Source: an uncultured Alistipes sp.
GTDB taxonomy: Bacteria > Bacteroidota > Bacteroidia > Bacteroidales > Rikenellaceae
Direction of reading: 5' to 3'
Length of the DNA: 14,669 bases
NCBI GenBank assembly: GCA_900552955.1
Contig: USBO01000036.1
Location: forward strand, 1-14,669
Position 1 is the stretch's first letter; every line of letters starts with the position of its first letter. The notes under the pieces were generated by a model. It saw only the letters and a list, made by a program, of their open reading frames with translations, made no database searches and was not told the origin of the DNA. Shown here piece by piece: positions 1 through 8,697 of the stretch. A program made the translations under genes and the position numbers.

Positions 1-880
1 ACATCTCGCGGTGGGCGATCCGGCCGTACCTCTCCAGGAAGCGGAAGACGGGCAGAATCTCCCACGTCCCATCCTCGACGGCGATGCCCTGTCCCTCGCG
101 CAGAATGCGGGGGATGTTCTCGTCGAAGCCGCCGCCCGTGATGTGGCTGATGCCGTGGACGTCGCACTGACGGATCACGTCGAGCACCTGCTTCACATAG
201 ATTTTCGTCGGGGTCAGCAGCACCTCGCCCAGCGTGCGGTTGCTCAGCTCGGGATAGACCTTGTTGAGATCCAGATCGTTGTCGGCCAAAACCTTGCGAA
301 CCAGCGAGAAGCCGTTGGAGTGGACGCCCGACGAGGCGATGCCCACCAGCACGTCGCCGACCTTGACTTTCGAACCGTCGATCAGCTTGCTGCGCTCGAC
401 CACGCCCACCGTGAAACCCGCGATGTCGTATTCGCCGCCGGCATACATGCCCGGCATCTCGGCGGTCTCGCCGCCCACGAGCGCGCAGCCCGCCTGACGG
501 CACCCCTCGGCCACGCCGCAGACGATGCCCTCGATCTTGACCGGTTCGTTGTGCCCCACGGCCACATAGTCCAGGAAGAAAAGCGGCTCGGCGCCCTGCG
601 CCAGCACGTCGTTGACGCACATCGCCACGGCGTCGATGCCGATCGTATCGTGTTTGTCGAGCGCAAAGGCCAGCTTGAGCTTGGTACCCACGCCGTCGGT
701 GCCGCTTACGAGCACCGGCTCTCTGACCTTGAGGGCCGCCAGATCGAACATCCCGCCGAAGGCGCCGATCGAGCCCATGACGCCCGTGCGCGCCGTCGAG
801 GCGACGTGCTTCTTGATGCGGCGAACCACCTCGTAACCGGCTTCGAGATTCACGCCGGCCTTCTCATAACTTTCTGCCAT
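1..880 (-). CDS. purM: Phosphoribosylformylglycinamidine cyclo-ligase (AIR synthetase), 3' end cut by window edge
   Basis: PurM closes the imidazole ring, turning FGAM into AIR with ATP; it is a cytosolic homodimer. The frame opens at an ATG ending at 880 and stays open to base 1, giving 293 visible residues. The start reads MAESYEKAGVNLEAGYEVV, and SGTDGVGTKLKLA, GGETAEMPGMYAGGEYDIAG, HSNGFSLVRKV and HITGGGFDENIPR follow in order, all hallmark PurM segments. The visible sequence stops at AHREM, so I expect roughly 45 more residues outside the window (family length about 340). It lies 59 bases downstream of purF in the same direction, and the upstream sequence is A-rich (GAAAAAACAAT) with no Shine-Dalgarno, as in Bacteroidota. 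It is the last visible gene of the purE-K-L-C-F-M run, probably in the same transcript. Confidence 0.96.
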   Translation of the reverse strand, partial: MAESYEKAGVNLEAGYEVVRRIKKHVASTARTGVMGSIGAFGGMFDLAALKVREPVLVSGTDGVGTKLKLAFALDKHDTIGIDAVAMCVNDVLAQGAEPLFFLDYVAVGHNEPVKIEGIVCGVAEGCRQAGCALVGGETAEMPGMYAGGEYDIAGFTVGVVERSKLIDGSKVKVGDVLVGIASSGVHSNGFSLVRKVLADNDLDLNKVYPELSNRTLGEVLLTPTKIYVKQVLDVIRQCDVHGISHITGGGFDENIPRILREGQGIAVEDGTWEILPVFRFLERYGRIAHREM

Positions 881-939
881 ATTGTTTTTTCGGTTTTTCG
901 TTTGTCTCCGGTCGTCGGGCTGCGATGCACCGACGCCTC

Positions 940-2364
940 TTATCCGTTCTTTTCCTCCTTGCGGCCGATCTCGGCGGCATGTTCGTAGAGCGCCGTGGGA
1001 TAACGTCCCGTGAAGCAGGCCATGCACATCTCCTTGCGGTTGCCGGCTTTCAGCAGCGACGCCTCGGAGAGGTAGGCCAGCGAATCGGCTTCGATCTGGC
1101 GGCAGATCTCCTCGACCGAGCAGCGGTGCCCGATCAACTGGTCGCAGGTCGAGGTGTCCACGCCGTAGAAACAGGGATGGGTCATCTTGGGCGATGCGAT
1201 GCGCACGTGCACCTCCTTCGCACCCGCGGCTTTGAGCAGCCGCACGATGCGCAGCGAGGTCGTACCGCGCACGATCGAGTCGTCGATGAGCGCCACGCGC
1301 TTGCCCTCCACGAGCGAGCGCACGGCCGAGAGCTTCATCTTCACGCCCTTCTCGCGCATCGCCTGCGACGGCTGGATGAACGTCCGGCCGATGTAGCGGT
1401 TCTTGACGAGGCCCATCTCGTAGGGAATGCCGCTGGCCTCGGAGTAGCCGATCGCAGCCGACAGACTCGAATCGGGCACACCGATCACCACGTCGGCATC
1501 GGCCGGCGCCTCCTCGAAGAGCAGCCGCCCCGACTCTTTGCGGAAGGCGTGGACGTTGCAGCACTCGATGTCGCTGTCGGGACGTGCGAAGTAGATGTAC
1601 TCCATGGCGCACATGCAGTTGCGCTTATACATCGAGTAGTCGCGGCTGCGGATGCCGTTGCGGTCGATCGTAACGATCTCGCCCGGATTGACGTCGCGCA
1701 CGAACTCCGCGCCGACGATGTCCAGCGCGCAGGTTTCGGAGCTGACGACCCAGCCGTCGTTGAGCCGGCCGATCGACAGCGGCCGCAGGCCGTACTTGTC
1801 GCGGCAGGCGTAGAGCCGGTTTTCGGTCATGATGAGGAAGGCGAATCCGCCCTCGAGCATATTGAGTGCGTCGATGATGGCGAAGATGCGGTGCTCCGAA
1901 CTGTGCTCCTTCTTGATGAGGTGCGCGAGAATCTCGCTGTCGGAGGTCGAGTGGAAAAGGCTTCCCTTGTCCTCGAGGTAGCGCACCAGCTCGCGCGAAT
2001 TGACCAGGTTGCCGTTGTGCGCCAGCGCGAAATCGCCCGTATGGTGACGGAAAACGAACGGTTGCACGTTCTCGCGGCCGCCCCCTCCGGCGGTCGAATA
2101 GCGCACATGGCCGATGGCCATGCTGCCGTGGAGCGTCGCGAGGTTGTCGCCGTTGAAGACCTCGGTGACCAACCCCTCGCCCTTGACCGACTCGAGCCGC
2201 CCCTGCCCGGCGCAGACGATGCCGCACGCCTCCTGACCGCGGTGTTGCAGGGCGTGCAGACCATAGTAGACGATCCCCTGTGCATCGTCGACGCCGTAGA
2301 CACCGAAGACGCCGCACTCCTCGTGCAAGGAGTCGAAAGGCAATTTATTCATATCGTGATTCAT
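940..2364 (-). CDS. purF: Amidophosphoribosyltransferase (glutamine PRPP amidotransferase), Fe-S type
   Basis: PurF commits PRPP to purine synthesis by replacing its pyrophosphate with the amide nitrogen of glutamine, forming phosphoribosylamine. The N-terminal nucleophile domain follows a short propeptide that ends in Glu-Glu, leaving mature CGVFGVYG. GNLVNSREL and STSDSEI follow. The PRPP-binding loop is VALIDDSIVRGTTS. The four cluster cysteines of the Bacillus-type enzyme have counterparts here (CAMEYIYFARP, HPCFYGVD and the pair in CMACFTGRYPT), so a [4Fe-4S] cluster is expected. I chose the ATG at 2364 (474 aa, 16-residue propeptide), which has an A-rich stretch just upstream. The ATG at 2352 would give a 12-residue propeptide and is equally possible. 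An ATG at 2403 lies inside a hairpin and is unlikely. It is the fifth gene of the purine run. Confidence 0.96.
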   Translation of the reverse strand: MNHDMNKLPFDSLHEECGVFGVYGVDDAQGIVYYGLHALQHRGQEACGIVCAGQGRLESVKGEGLVTEVFNGDNLATLHGSMAIGHVRYSTAGGGGRENVQPFVFRHHTGDFALAHNGNLVNSRELVRYLEDKGSLFHSTSDSEILAHLIKKEHSSEHRIFAIIDALNMLEGGFAFLIMTENRLYACRDKYGLRPLSIGRLNDGWVVSSETCALDIVGAEFVRDVNPGEIVTIDRNGIRSRDYSMYKRNCMCAMEYIYFARPDSDIECCNVHAFRKESGRLLFEEAPADADVVIGVPDSSLSAAIGYSEASGIPYEMGLVKNRYIGRTFIQPSQAMREKGVKMKLSAVRSLVEGKRVALIDDSIVRGTTSLRIVRLLKAAGAKEVHVRIASPKMTHPCFYGVDTSTCDQLIGHRCSVEEICRQIEADSLAYLSEASLLKAGNRKEMCMACFTGRYPTALYEHAAEIGRKEEKNG

Positions 2365-2382
2365 CTTTTTTATCCGAACGCC

Positions 2383-2410
2383 AAAAACGGAGCGGGATTG
2401 CATCCACTCC
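2383..2410 (-). terminator. Terminator-like hairpin between purC and purF
   Basis: An imperfect inverted repeat fills the purC-purF gap. GGAG and GGAT pair with ATCC and CTCC around a TGC/GCA loop (2389-2410), with a small internal mismatch. On the minus strand it is followed directly by GTTTTTGG, and on the plus strand by CTATTTTTTC, so it looks bidirectional. It begins at the purC stop codon. Because purF lies just downstream in the same direction, it may only partly end transcription or may protect the 3' end of the upstream message. The stem is short, so confidence is low. Confidence 0.35.
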
Positions 2411-3127
2411 CTATTTTTTCAATGCCTCCAGACGGGCCAGAATCTCCTCGTAGGCTTCGCGCACGCGGCCCAGATCCCGGCGGAAACGGTCCTTGTCGAG
2501 TTTCTCGTTGGTCGTCTTGTCCCACAGGCGGCAGGTGTCGGGCGACACCTCGTCCGCCAGCACGATCCGTCCGTCCGACGTGCGGCCGAACTCGATCTTG
2601 AAGTCCACCAGCGTGATGTTCATCCGGTCGAAGAGCCCGGTCAGCACCTCGTTGATCTTGGCCGTCATGTCGTAGATCTGTTTCAGCTCGTCGTAGGTCA
2701 CGACGCCCAGCGCCACGGCGTGGTGGTCGTTGATGAGCGGGTCGCCCAGTTCGTCGCACTTGTAGCAGATGTCGTAGATCGTGTTCGAAGGTCTGATACC
2801 CTCCTCCAGACCCAGCCGTTTGGCCATCGAACCTGCGACGATGTTGCGCACGATCACCTCCAGCGGGACGATCTTCACGCGGCGGCACAACTGGTCGCGG
2901 TCGTTGAGCGTCTCGATGTAGTGCGTCGGAACTCCGGCCTCCTTCAGATAGCCGAAGATGATCGTCGAAATCTTGTTATTGAGGATGCCCTTGCCGTCGA
3001 TCGTCGCCTTCTTGATGTTGTTGAAGGCCGTGGCGGCATCCTTGTAGTGGATCAGGATCACATCGTCGTCGTCCGTGCGGAAAACCTGTTTCGCCTTACC
3101 CTCGTAAAGCATTTCGAGCTGTTTCAT
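2411..3127 (-). CDS. purC: SAICAR synthetase (phosphoribosylaminoimidazole-succinocarboxamide synthase)
   Basis: PurC joins CAIR to aspartate with ATP, forming SAICAR. The product is 238 aa, the usual length of the bacterial single-domain enzyme. It shows YEGKAKQVF at the N-terminus (ATP-binding lobe), KGILNNKIS, then VRNIVAGSMAKRLGL, DFKIEFGR and LADEVSPDTCRLWD, the conserved SAICAR synthetase signatures in order. The start is the ATG at 3127, the first Met before the family's N-terminal motif. Upstream is A/T-rich sequence (TTTAAAAACTTATAGCAAACT) with no Shine-Dalgarno. It follows purL after a 42-base AT-rich spacer and precedes purF. Its product is the substrate of PurB, which is not in the window. 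Confidence 0.96.
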   Translation of the reverse strand: MKQLEMLYEGKAKQVFRTDDDDVILIHYKDAATAFNNIKKATIDGKGILNNKISTIIFGYLKEAGVPTHYIETLNDRDQLCRRVKIVPLEVIVRNIVAGSMAKRLGLEEGIRPSNTIYDICYKCDELGDPLINDHHAVALGVVTYDELKQIYDMTAKINEVLTGLFDRMNITLVDFKIEFGRTSDGRIVLADEVSPDTCRLWDKTTNEKLDKDRFRRDLGRVREAYEEILARLEALKK

Positions 3128-3169
3128 AGTTTGCTATAAGTTTTTAAAGTATTCTTTCAAATCATGCGG

Positions 3170-6100
3170 CTATCGTCCGGCCCCGCCCCGCTTGCGGAAG
3201 TAGGCCACGGCATTCTCGAAGATCGGCTGACGTTTCTCCCCGCTGATGTTCTTGAACAGATTCTCCGCATAGCGTTCCGTGTGGCCCATCTTGCCCAGAA
3301 TCCGCCCGTCTTCGGAGACGATGCCCTCGATGGCGTAGGACGATCCGTTGGGGTTGCAGGGCGCCTCGGCCGTAGCGCGGCCTTCGGCGTCGGCATACTG
3401 GAAGGCCACCTGCCCGCGGGCGAAGAGTTCGCGCGCCAGCGCCTCGTCGACCACGAACTTGCCCTCGCCGTGGCTCACGGCGATGCTGTGCAGATCGCCC
3501 GCCGCGAACGAGCTGAGCCATGGCGACGCGGTCGACGCCACGCGCGTGGTGACGATCTGCGAGACGTGGCGGTTGATGTCGTTGCGGAACAGCGTAGGCG
3601 ACGCCTCGGTCACACGGCCCAGCCGCCCGTAGGGCAGCAGACCCGACTTGACGAGCGCCTGAAAACCGTTGCAGATGCCCAGAATCAGGCCGCCGCGGTC
3701 GAGCAGCGCATGGATCTCAGCCGCAATATCCTTGTTGTTAAGCACGTTGGCGATGAACTTGCCGCTGCCGTCGGGTTCGTCGCCCGACGAGAACCCGCCG
3801 CTGAGCACGAAGATGTGGCACCGGCGGATGTGCTCCCGCATCTCGCGGATCGAGTGCAGGATCGCCTCGGCCGAGAGGTTGCAGAAGACCGTCGTCTCGA
3901 CCTCGGCGCCGGCGCGGCGGAAGGCGCGCGCCGTGTCGTAGTCGCAGTTCGTGCCCGGGAAGACGGGCAGATAGGCCACGGGGTGCTCCACCGCCTCGCC
4001 CTCGTAGACGAACGTGCGCGCAACGGGAGCGCTCTCCATGACCGTGCCGCGGTTGGCGCCGCGATCGGGATAGATTCTGGCGAAACGCTCGCTGTTGGCG
4101 CGGCGCAGCGCGTCGAGCGGCATCCGCTCGCCGTTGACCGTCAGCGCGGCGTCGGCCGTCGTGCGGCCTAACCGCACGGCGAACGGAGCGTCGAGCTCGA
4201 CGGTGCTCTCCACGACGATCGAGCCGTAGTCGTAGGCGAAGAGCGCCTCCTCCGGCAATTCGACCTCGGCACCCACCTCGTTGCCGAAGGCCATCTTGGC
4301 CAGCGCCTCGGCCACGCCGCCGAAGCCCACGGCATAGGCCGCCGCGATCTCACCCGCGGCGATCCGCTCGGAGGCGTAGCTCCACAGGGTCTTGAGCGCC
4401 TCGGTGTCGGGCATGTGGTTCGCCCTGGGCGTATGTTTGAGCAGGTAGAGCGTATGCCCCGCCGCTTTCAGATCGGTCGAGATCACGCGCCGCGCGTCGA
4501 CGGTCGTGATGCCGAAAGCCATCAGCATCGGCGGCACGTTGATCTGCTGGAAGGTGCCGCTCATCGAGTCCTTGCCGCCGATCGACGGCAGCCCCAGCTC
4601 GACCTGCATCCGCAGCGCACCCAGCAGCGCGGCCAGCGGCTTGCCCCACGAGCGGGGCGTGTGCATGCGCTCGAAATACTCCTGATACGAGAAGCGCATC
4701 CCCTCGTAGCACGCACCGGCGGCCACAACCTTGGCGCACGCCTCGACCACGGCATAGGCCGCGCCGTGATAGGGGCTCCACGTCGTGAGGAAGGGGTTGT
4801 AGCCGAAGGCCATGATGCTCGCCGTCTCGGTGTAGCCGTCGACGGGGAGCTTCTGCACCGAGACCTGCGTCTCGGAACCCTGCGTGCGGCCGCCGAAGGG
4901 CATCAGCACGGTCGAGGCGCCGATCGTCGCGTCGAACATCTCGATCAGCCCCTTCTGCGACACCACGTTGTCGTCCGCAAGATCGGCTTCGACGCGCTCC
5001 GTGAGCGTTGCGCCCTTCATCTCCCGGACGAACGGATTCTGCTGCCCCACGGCACCGATCGCAGCCTCGGCGTAGTGCGCCGCACCGGCCGAGTCGATGA
5101 ACTCGCGCGAAAGGTCGACCACCAGCTCGCCGCAGTTGTACATCCGCATCCGGCGGGTGTCCGTGACGTCGGCCACGTGCGTCACCTCGATATTCTCCTC
5201 GCGGCAGAAGTCCATGAAGCGCTCCATGTCCGCCCGTTCGACCACCACCGACATGCGCTCCTGCGACTCGCTGATGGCCAGCTCCGTGGCGTTCAGACCG
5301 CTGTACTTCGTCGGCACGCGGTCCAGATAGATGTCCAGCCCGTCGGTCAGCTCGCCGATGGCCACCGAGACGCCGCCCGCACCGAAGTCGTTCGACTTCT
5401 TGATGAGGCGCGTTACCTCCGGCCGACGGAACAGCCGTTCGAGCTTGCGCTCCTCGGGCGCGTTGCCTTTCTGCACCTCCGACGAGCAGGTCTCCAGCGA
5501 CTTGGTGTTGTGCTCCTTCGACGAGCCCGTCGCACCGCCGATGCCGTCGCGGCCCGTGCGGCCGCCCAGCAGCAGCACCACGTCGCCCGCTGCGGGCGTC
5601 TCGCGCCGGACGTTCTCGGCCTTCACCGCACCCACCACGGCGCCGACCTCCAAGCGTTTGGCCACATAATCGGGATGATAGATTTCGCGCACATGCGTCG
5701 TGGCCAGACCGATCTGATTGCCGTAGCTCGAATAGCCGGCCGCCGCCTTGCGGCTGATGATCTGCTGGGGCAGTTTGCCGGCGAGTGTCCGCCCGACCGG
5801 CTGGTATATATCGCCCGCACCCGTCACGCGCATGGCCTGGTAGACGTAGCTGCGCCCCGACAGCGGGTCGCGGATCGCACCGCCCAGACAGGTCGAAGCG
5901 CCGCCGAAGGGTTCGATCTCGGTGGGATGGTTGTGCGTCTCGTTCTTGAACTGCAACAGCCACCTCTCGGGCGCGCCGTCCACGTCGACGGTCACGAAGA
6001 TCGAGCAGGCGTTGTTCTCCTCGCTCACCTCCAGATCGTCCAGCTTGCCGATCTTGCGCAGGTAACGGGCACCGATCGTGGCCAAATCCATCAGACAGAG

Positions 6101-6889
6101 CGGTTTTTCGTCGCGCCCCAGCTCGCGGCGGATCTTGCGGTAGAGCTCCAGCGACTCCTCCAGCTCGGCGCGCATGAACGACTCGTCGACCGTGATCGAC
6201 GTCAGCACGGTGGTGAAGGTCGTATGGCGGCAATGGTCGCTCCAATAAGTGTCCAGAATCCGCAGTTCGGTTTCATAGGGATCGCGCCCTTCGGCACGGA
6301 AATAATTCACCACCTCGCGCAGGTCGTCGGCGTTCATCGCCAGCCCCATCTTCGCACAGTAGGGGGCCAGTTGGTCGTCGGTCAGTTCGCGCAATCCCGC
6401 AAGCACCTCCACGGGTTTCACCTCGGCCTGCTCCATGTCGCTCAGCACCGAAAGATCCTTCTCGCGCGACTCGACGGCATTGACATAGTACTTGCGCACG
6501 CGTGCCACCTCCTCGTCGGTCGTCGCGGCGTCGAAGAGCAGCAGGCGCGACGAGCGGATGCGCACATCGGCCTCGGGGTCGATCAGCCGCACGCAGTCGA
6601 CGGCCGAAGCGGCGCGCTGGTCGAACTGCCCCGGCAGGTACTCCACCGCCAGAAATTTACACCCTCCGAGGTCGCACGCATCGGTCACCTCGTCGGTCTG
6701 CACCTCGCCGAAAACCCTGTAGCGGCTCGCCTCGAGCAGTTCGGGCGTGAAGCCGAACAGGTCGTAGACATTGAGCAGACGCAACTGCGCGAGATGCAGT
6801 CCGAGGTTCTCGTTCAAATCGTGTTGCAGGCTCTCGGCCTCGACCCGGAATCCCGGGCGTTTCTCGACGAAAATACGGTAGTTCTTCAT
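3170..6889 (-). CDS. purL: Phosphoribosylformylglycinamidine synthase, large single-chain form
   Basis: PurL converts FGAR to FGAM using ATP and glutamine. This is the large one-protein form (1239 aa), as in Bacteroidota and Gammaproteobacteria, not the three-part PurS/PurQ/PurL of Firmicutes. An N-terminal PurS-like region comes first. The first synthetase half carries ETHNHPTEIEPFGGAST, and the second carries GGKDSMSGTF. A class I glutamine amidotransferase domain runs from about residue 969 to the end, with the nucleophile Cys1073 in GICNGFQAL and His1203/Glu1205 in GHTERY. All catalytic elements are present and there is no break in the frame. The start is the ATG at 6889, giving MKNYRIFVEKRPGF, a typical N-terminus. 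It lies 52 bases after purK and 42 bases before purC. No Shine-Dalgarno is visible. Confidence 0.97.
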   Translation of the reverse strand: MKNYRIFVEKRPGFRVEAESLQHDLNENLGLHLAQLRLLNVYDLFGFTPELLEASRYRVFGEVQTDEVTDACDLGGCKFLAVEYLPGQFDQRAASAVDCVRLIDPEADVRIRSSRLLLFDAATTDEEVARVRKYYVNAVESREKDLSVLSDMEQAEVKPVEVLAGLRELTDDQLAPYCAKMGLAMNADDLREVVNYFRAEGRDPYETELRILDTYWSDHCRHTTFTTVLTSITVDESFMRAELEESLELYRKIRRELGRDEKPLCLMDLATIGARYLRKIGKLDDLEVSEENNACSIFVTVDVDGAPERWLLQFKNETHNHPTEIEPFGGASTCLGGAIRDPLSGRSYVYQAMRVTGAGDIYQPVGRTLAGKLPQQIISRKAAAGYSSYGNQIGLATTHVREIYHPDYVAKRLEVGAVVGAVKAENVRRETPAAGDVVLLLGGRTGRDGIGGATGSSKEHNTKSLETCSSEVQKGNAPEERKLERLFRRPEVTRLIKKSNDFGAGGVSVAIGELTDGLDIYLDRVPTKYSGLNATELAISESQERMSVVVERADMERFMDFCREENIEVTHVADVTDTRRMRMYNCGELVVDLSREFIDSAGAAHYAEAAIGAVGQQNPFVREMKGATLTERVEADLADDNVVSQKGLIEMFDATIGASTVLMPFGGRTQGSETQVSVQKLPVDGYTETASIMAFGYNPFLTTWSPYHGAAYAVVEACAKVVAAGACYEGMRFSYQEYFERMHTPRSWGKPLAALLGALRMQVELGLPSIGGKDSMSGTFQQINVPPMLMAFGITTVDARRVISTDLKAAGHTLYLLKHTPRANHMPDTEALKTLWSYASERIAAGEIAAAYAVGFGGVAEALAKMAFGNEVGAEVELPEEALFAYDYGSIVVESTVELDAPFAVRLGRTTADAALTVNGERMPLDALRRANSERFARIYPDRGANRGTVMESAPVARTFVYEGEAVEHPVAYLPVFPGTNCDYDTARAFRRAGAEVETTVFCNLSAEAILHSIREMREHIRRCHIFVLSGGFSSGDEPDGSGKFIANVLNNKDIAAEIHALLDRGGLILGICNGFQALVKSGLLPYGRLGRVTEASPTLFRNDINRHVSQIVTTRVASTASPWLSSFAAGDLHSIAVSHGEGKFVVDEALARELFARGQVAFQYADAEGRATAEAPCNPNGSSYAIEGIVSEDGRILGKMGHTERYAENLFKNISGEKRQPIFENAVAYFRKRGGAGR

Positions 6890-6913
6890 ATATTGGTCTT
6901 CATTTACTCGTTT

Positions 6914-6939
6914 GCGGCGGAAGCCCCGCGGGCCGCCGC
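6914..6939 (-). other. Intercistronic hairpin between purK and purL
   Basis: A 7-bp inverted repeat (GCGGCGG at 6914-6920 and CCGCCGC at 6933-6939) with a 12-base loop lies in the 52-base purK-purL gap. No T-run follows it on the minus strand, so it does not look like an intrinsic terminator. It may be an mRNA processing or stability element, or chance in GC-rich DNA. Confidence 0.25.
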
Positions 6940-6941
6940 CG

Positions 6942-8045
6942 TCACGCGAACCGTGCGGCCCATTCGGCGGCGAACCGCTCGCCGCTCAGTCCCGTGAAGG
7001 TGATGTGCCCCATCTTGCGCAGGGGGCGGCTCTCCCGCTTGCCGTAGAGGTGGACGTGGACATCCGGCCTCCCTTCGCGGGCGATCGTCTCGGCCTCGGC
7101 CAGATCGCGCCCCAGTATGTTCTTCATCACCGTGGGCGCCGCCAGCCGCGGCTCCTCCAGCGGCATCCCCAGCAGGTAGCGCGCCAGCTCGCGGAACTGG
7201 TTGGTCGTGCAACCCTCGATAGTCCAGTGGCCGCTGTTGTGCGGCCGCGGGGCCATCTCGTTGAAATAGATCGTGTCGCCCTTAACGAAATACTCGATGG
7301 CCAGAATGCCCCGATAGCCGCACGCCTGCATGAAGCGGCGGCTCTCGCTCTCGATCCGCCCGCGCAGCGCCGCCGGAATCTCTCCGGGCACGACCGACAG
7401 ATCGAGAATCCCGTCGCGGTGCACGTTGCGGCCTACAGGGAAACAGATCGTGTCGTGGCCGTCGCCGACCACAATGGCGCTCGCCTCGAAATCGAACTCC
7501 ACGAACTCCTCGACGATCCCCGGCCGGCCGAAATAGGGTTCGACCTTCGCCAGATCGGCCTCCGAGCGCAGCACCGCCTGTCCGTGGCCGTCGTAGCCCA
7601 GCGTACGGGTCTTGAAGACGCAGGGGTAACCGCCCGCCGCACGGACGGCCGCCTCGAGCGACGCACGGTCGTCGGCCGGCGCGAAGCGCGGCGTGCGCAA
7701 CCCGTGCGCCACGGCGTTGCGCTTCTCGCGCAGACGATCCTGCGAGTCGTACAGCGGCTGGAAGCCCTGCGGGATATGGTAGCGCTCCACGAGCGGGACG
7801 AGCACCTCGCCCGGGACGTTTTCGAATTCATAGGTCACCGCATCGCTGCGGCGGCACAGCTCCTCGAGCGCCGCGGCATCGTCGTAGGCCGCCACGATAT
7901 GTTCGTCGGCCACACGGGCGGCAGGGGCGTCGGCCGCAGGGTCGAGCGTCACCACCCGAGCACCCAGCCCGTGCGCCTCCTCGGCGAGCATCAGCCCCAA
8001 CTGGCCCGCGCCGATCACGCCGATGGTTTTCGTCGTCGCACTCAT
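6942..8045 (-). CDS. purK: N5-carboxyaminoimidazole ribonucleotide synthase (ATP-grasp)
   Basis: PurK carboxylates AIR with bicarbonate and ATP to give N5-CAIR, which PurE then rearranges. The product is 367 aa from the ATG at 8045, starting MSATTKTIGVIGAGQLGLML, the usual N-terminal nucleotide-fold motif. Further signatures are VTYEFENVP, PCVFKTRTLGYDGHGQ (ATP-grasp), VEEFVEFDFEASAIVV and NEMAPRPHNSGHWT. A longer reading from 8120 would run into purE and adds only arginine-rich, non-homologous residues, so I rejected it. The start is one base after the purE stop (TAG-G-ATG), so the two genes are probably translationally coupled. The partner enzymes PurE and PurK side by side support a two-step bacterial CAIR route. 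Confidence 0.96.
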   Translation of the reverse strand: MSATTKTIGVIGAGQLGLMLAEEAHGLGARVVTLDPAADAPAARVADEHIVAAYDDAAALEELCRRSDAVTYEFENVPGEVLVPLVERYHIPQGFQPLYDSQDRLREKRNAVAHGLRTPRFAPADDRASLEAAVRAAGGYPCVFKTRTLGYDGHGQAVLRSEADLAKVEPYFGRPGIVEEFVEFDFEASAIVVGDGHDTICFPVGRNVHRDGILDLSVVPGEIPAALRGRIESESRRFMQACGYRGILAIEYFVKGDTIYFNEMAPRPHNSGHWTIEGCTTNQFRELARYLLGMPLEEPRLAAPTVMKNILGRDLAEAETIAREGRPDVHVHLYGKRESRPLRKMGHITFTGLSGERFAAEWAARFA

Positions 8046-8046
8046 C

Positions 8047-8520
8047 CTACAGCTCCGCTTCGAGTACATCGGCCGTCTGCCGCGCACGGAACGCGTCAAG
8101 CCGCGCGGCCACCTCGGCATCGGACAGGGCCAGAATCGACGCGGCGATCAGCGCGGCGTTCTTCGCACCGTTGATGGCCACCGTGGCCACCGGCACGCCG
8201 GCGGGCATCTGCACGATCGACAGCAGCGAATCCAGCCCGTTCAGCGCCCGCGACTTGACCGGCACGCCCACCACCGGCAGCGGCGTCATGCTGGCCACCA
8301 TGCCCGGCAGGTGGGCGGCTCCGCCCGCGCCGGCTACGATGACCCGAATGCCGCGCTCACGCGCCGTCCTGGCGTACTCGACCAGCAGGTCGGGGGTGCG
8401 GTGGGCGCTTACGACCCGCTTCTCATAGGGGATGCCGAACGCCTCGAGCGTCTCGGCGGCGGCGGCCATGACCTCCCAGTCGCTGGTCGAACCCATGATG
8501 ACTCCTACTTTCGCATTCAT
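8047..8520 (-). CDS. purE: N5-CAIR mutase, class I PurE
   Basis: PurE moves the carboxyl group of N5-CAIR to C4, giving CAIR, the substrate of PurC. It has 157 aa, within the class I length range. Key segments are GVIMGSTSDWEVM (phosphate binding), VVSAHRTPDLL with the active-site His40 and Arg41, and VAGAGGAAHLPGMVASM with His70. The neighbouring purK confirms the bacterial N5-CAIR mutase type rather than the AIR carboxylase type. It is the first gene of the purine run and sits behind a leader of about 280 bases with a strong hairpin. Before the ATG at 8520 there is GAGAATTTCAGAT and no Shine-Dalgarno. Five of its nine serines use TCG, unlike the pyrimidine genes to the right. Confidence 0.97.
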   Translation of the reverse strand: MNAKVGVIMGSTSDWEVMAAAAETLEAFGIPYEKRVVSAHRTPDLLVEYARTARERGIRVIVAGAGGAAHLPGMVASMTPLPVVGVPVKSRALNGLDSLLSIVQMPAGVPVATVAINGAKNAALIAASILALSDAEVAARLDAFRARQTADVLEAEL

Positions 8521-8582
8521 ATCTGAAATTCTCTTTCATGAACCCGCCCTGTCGGACGGATGCCCTTTTCGTTCAACAATCC

Positions 8583-8596
8583 GGCTTCCCGAAGCC
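8583..8596 (-). other. Small GC-rich hairpin in the purE leader
   Basis: A perfect 5-bp stem, GGCTT pairing with AAGCC around a 4-base loop, lies about 65 bases upstream of the purE start in the transcribed direction. It has no T-run, so it is not a terminator. It may form part of the leader structure. Confidence 0.3.
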
Positions 8597-8642
8597 CCGC
8601 CCCGCCGTCGCAACACTCCCTGCAACCGGTCCGGTGGCTCCG

Positions 8643-8688
8643 CCGCGAAAAATGAAGAACCGCCGCGACACAATCCGTCACGGCGGTT
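8643..8688 (-). terminator. Strong hairpin plus T-rich run in the purE leader (candidate attenuator)
   Basis: Positions 8658-8688 form a 12-bp stem with a 7-base loop: AACCGCCGTGAC pairs with GTCGCGGCGGTT. On the minus strand all twelve pairs form, one as G-U. On the plus strand the same position is a C-A mismatch, so the structure is better suited to minus-strand RNA. It is followed on the minus strand by CTTCATTTTTCGC, an intrinsic terminator pattern. It sits about 120 bases after the promoter element and about 140 bases before purE. It could be an attenuator for the purine operon, or a terminator for the transcript arriving from pyrB. Confidence 0.6.
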
Positions 8689-8697
8689 ATTTCTCCA

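Noticed and set aside
4415..6997. 860-codon open frame on the plus strand opposite purL
   Set aside because: It lies wholly across purL, shows no family motif and is rich in His, Arg and Ala, as expected from the complement of GC-rich coding DNA. Similar plus-strand frames at 11-988, 925-2601, 3164-4171, 6912-8174, 9771-11375 and 11937-13136 were rejected for the same reason.
8046..8120. Upstream in-frame start for purK at 8120
   Set aside because: It would overlap purE and adds arginine-rich residues before the normal N-terminal motif; the ATG at 8045 gives the standard start one base after the purE stop.
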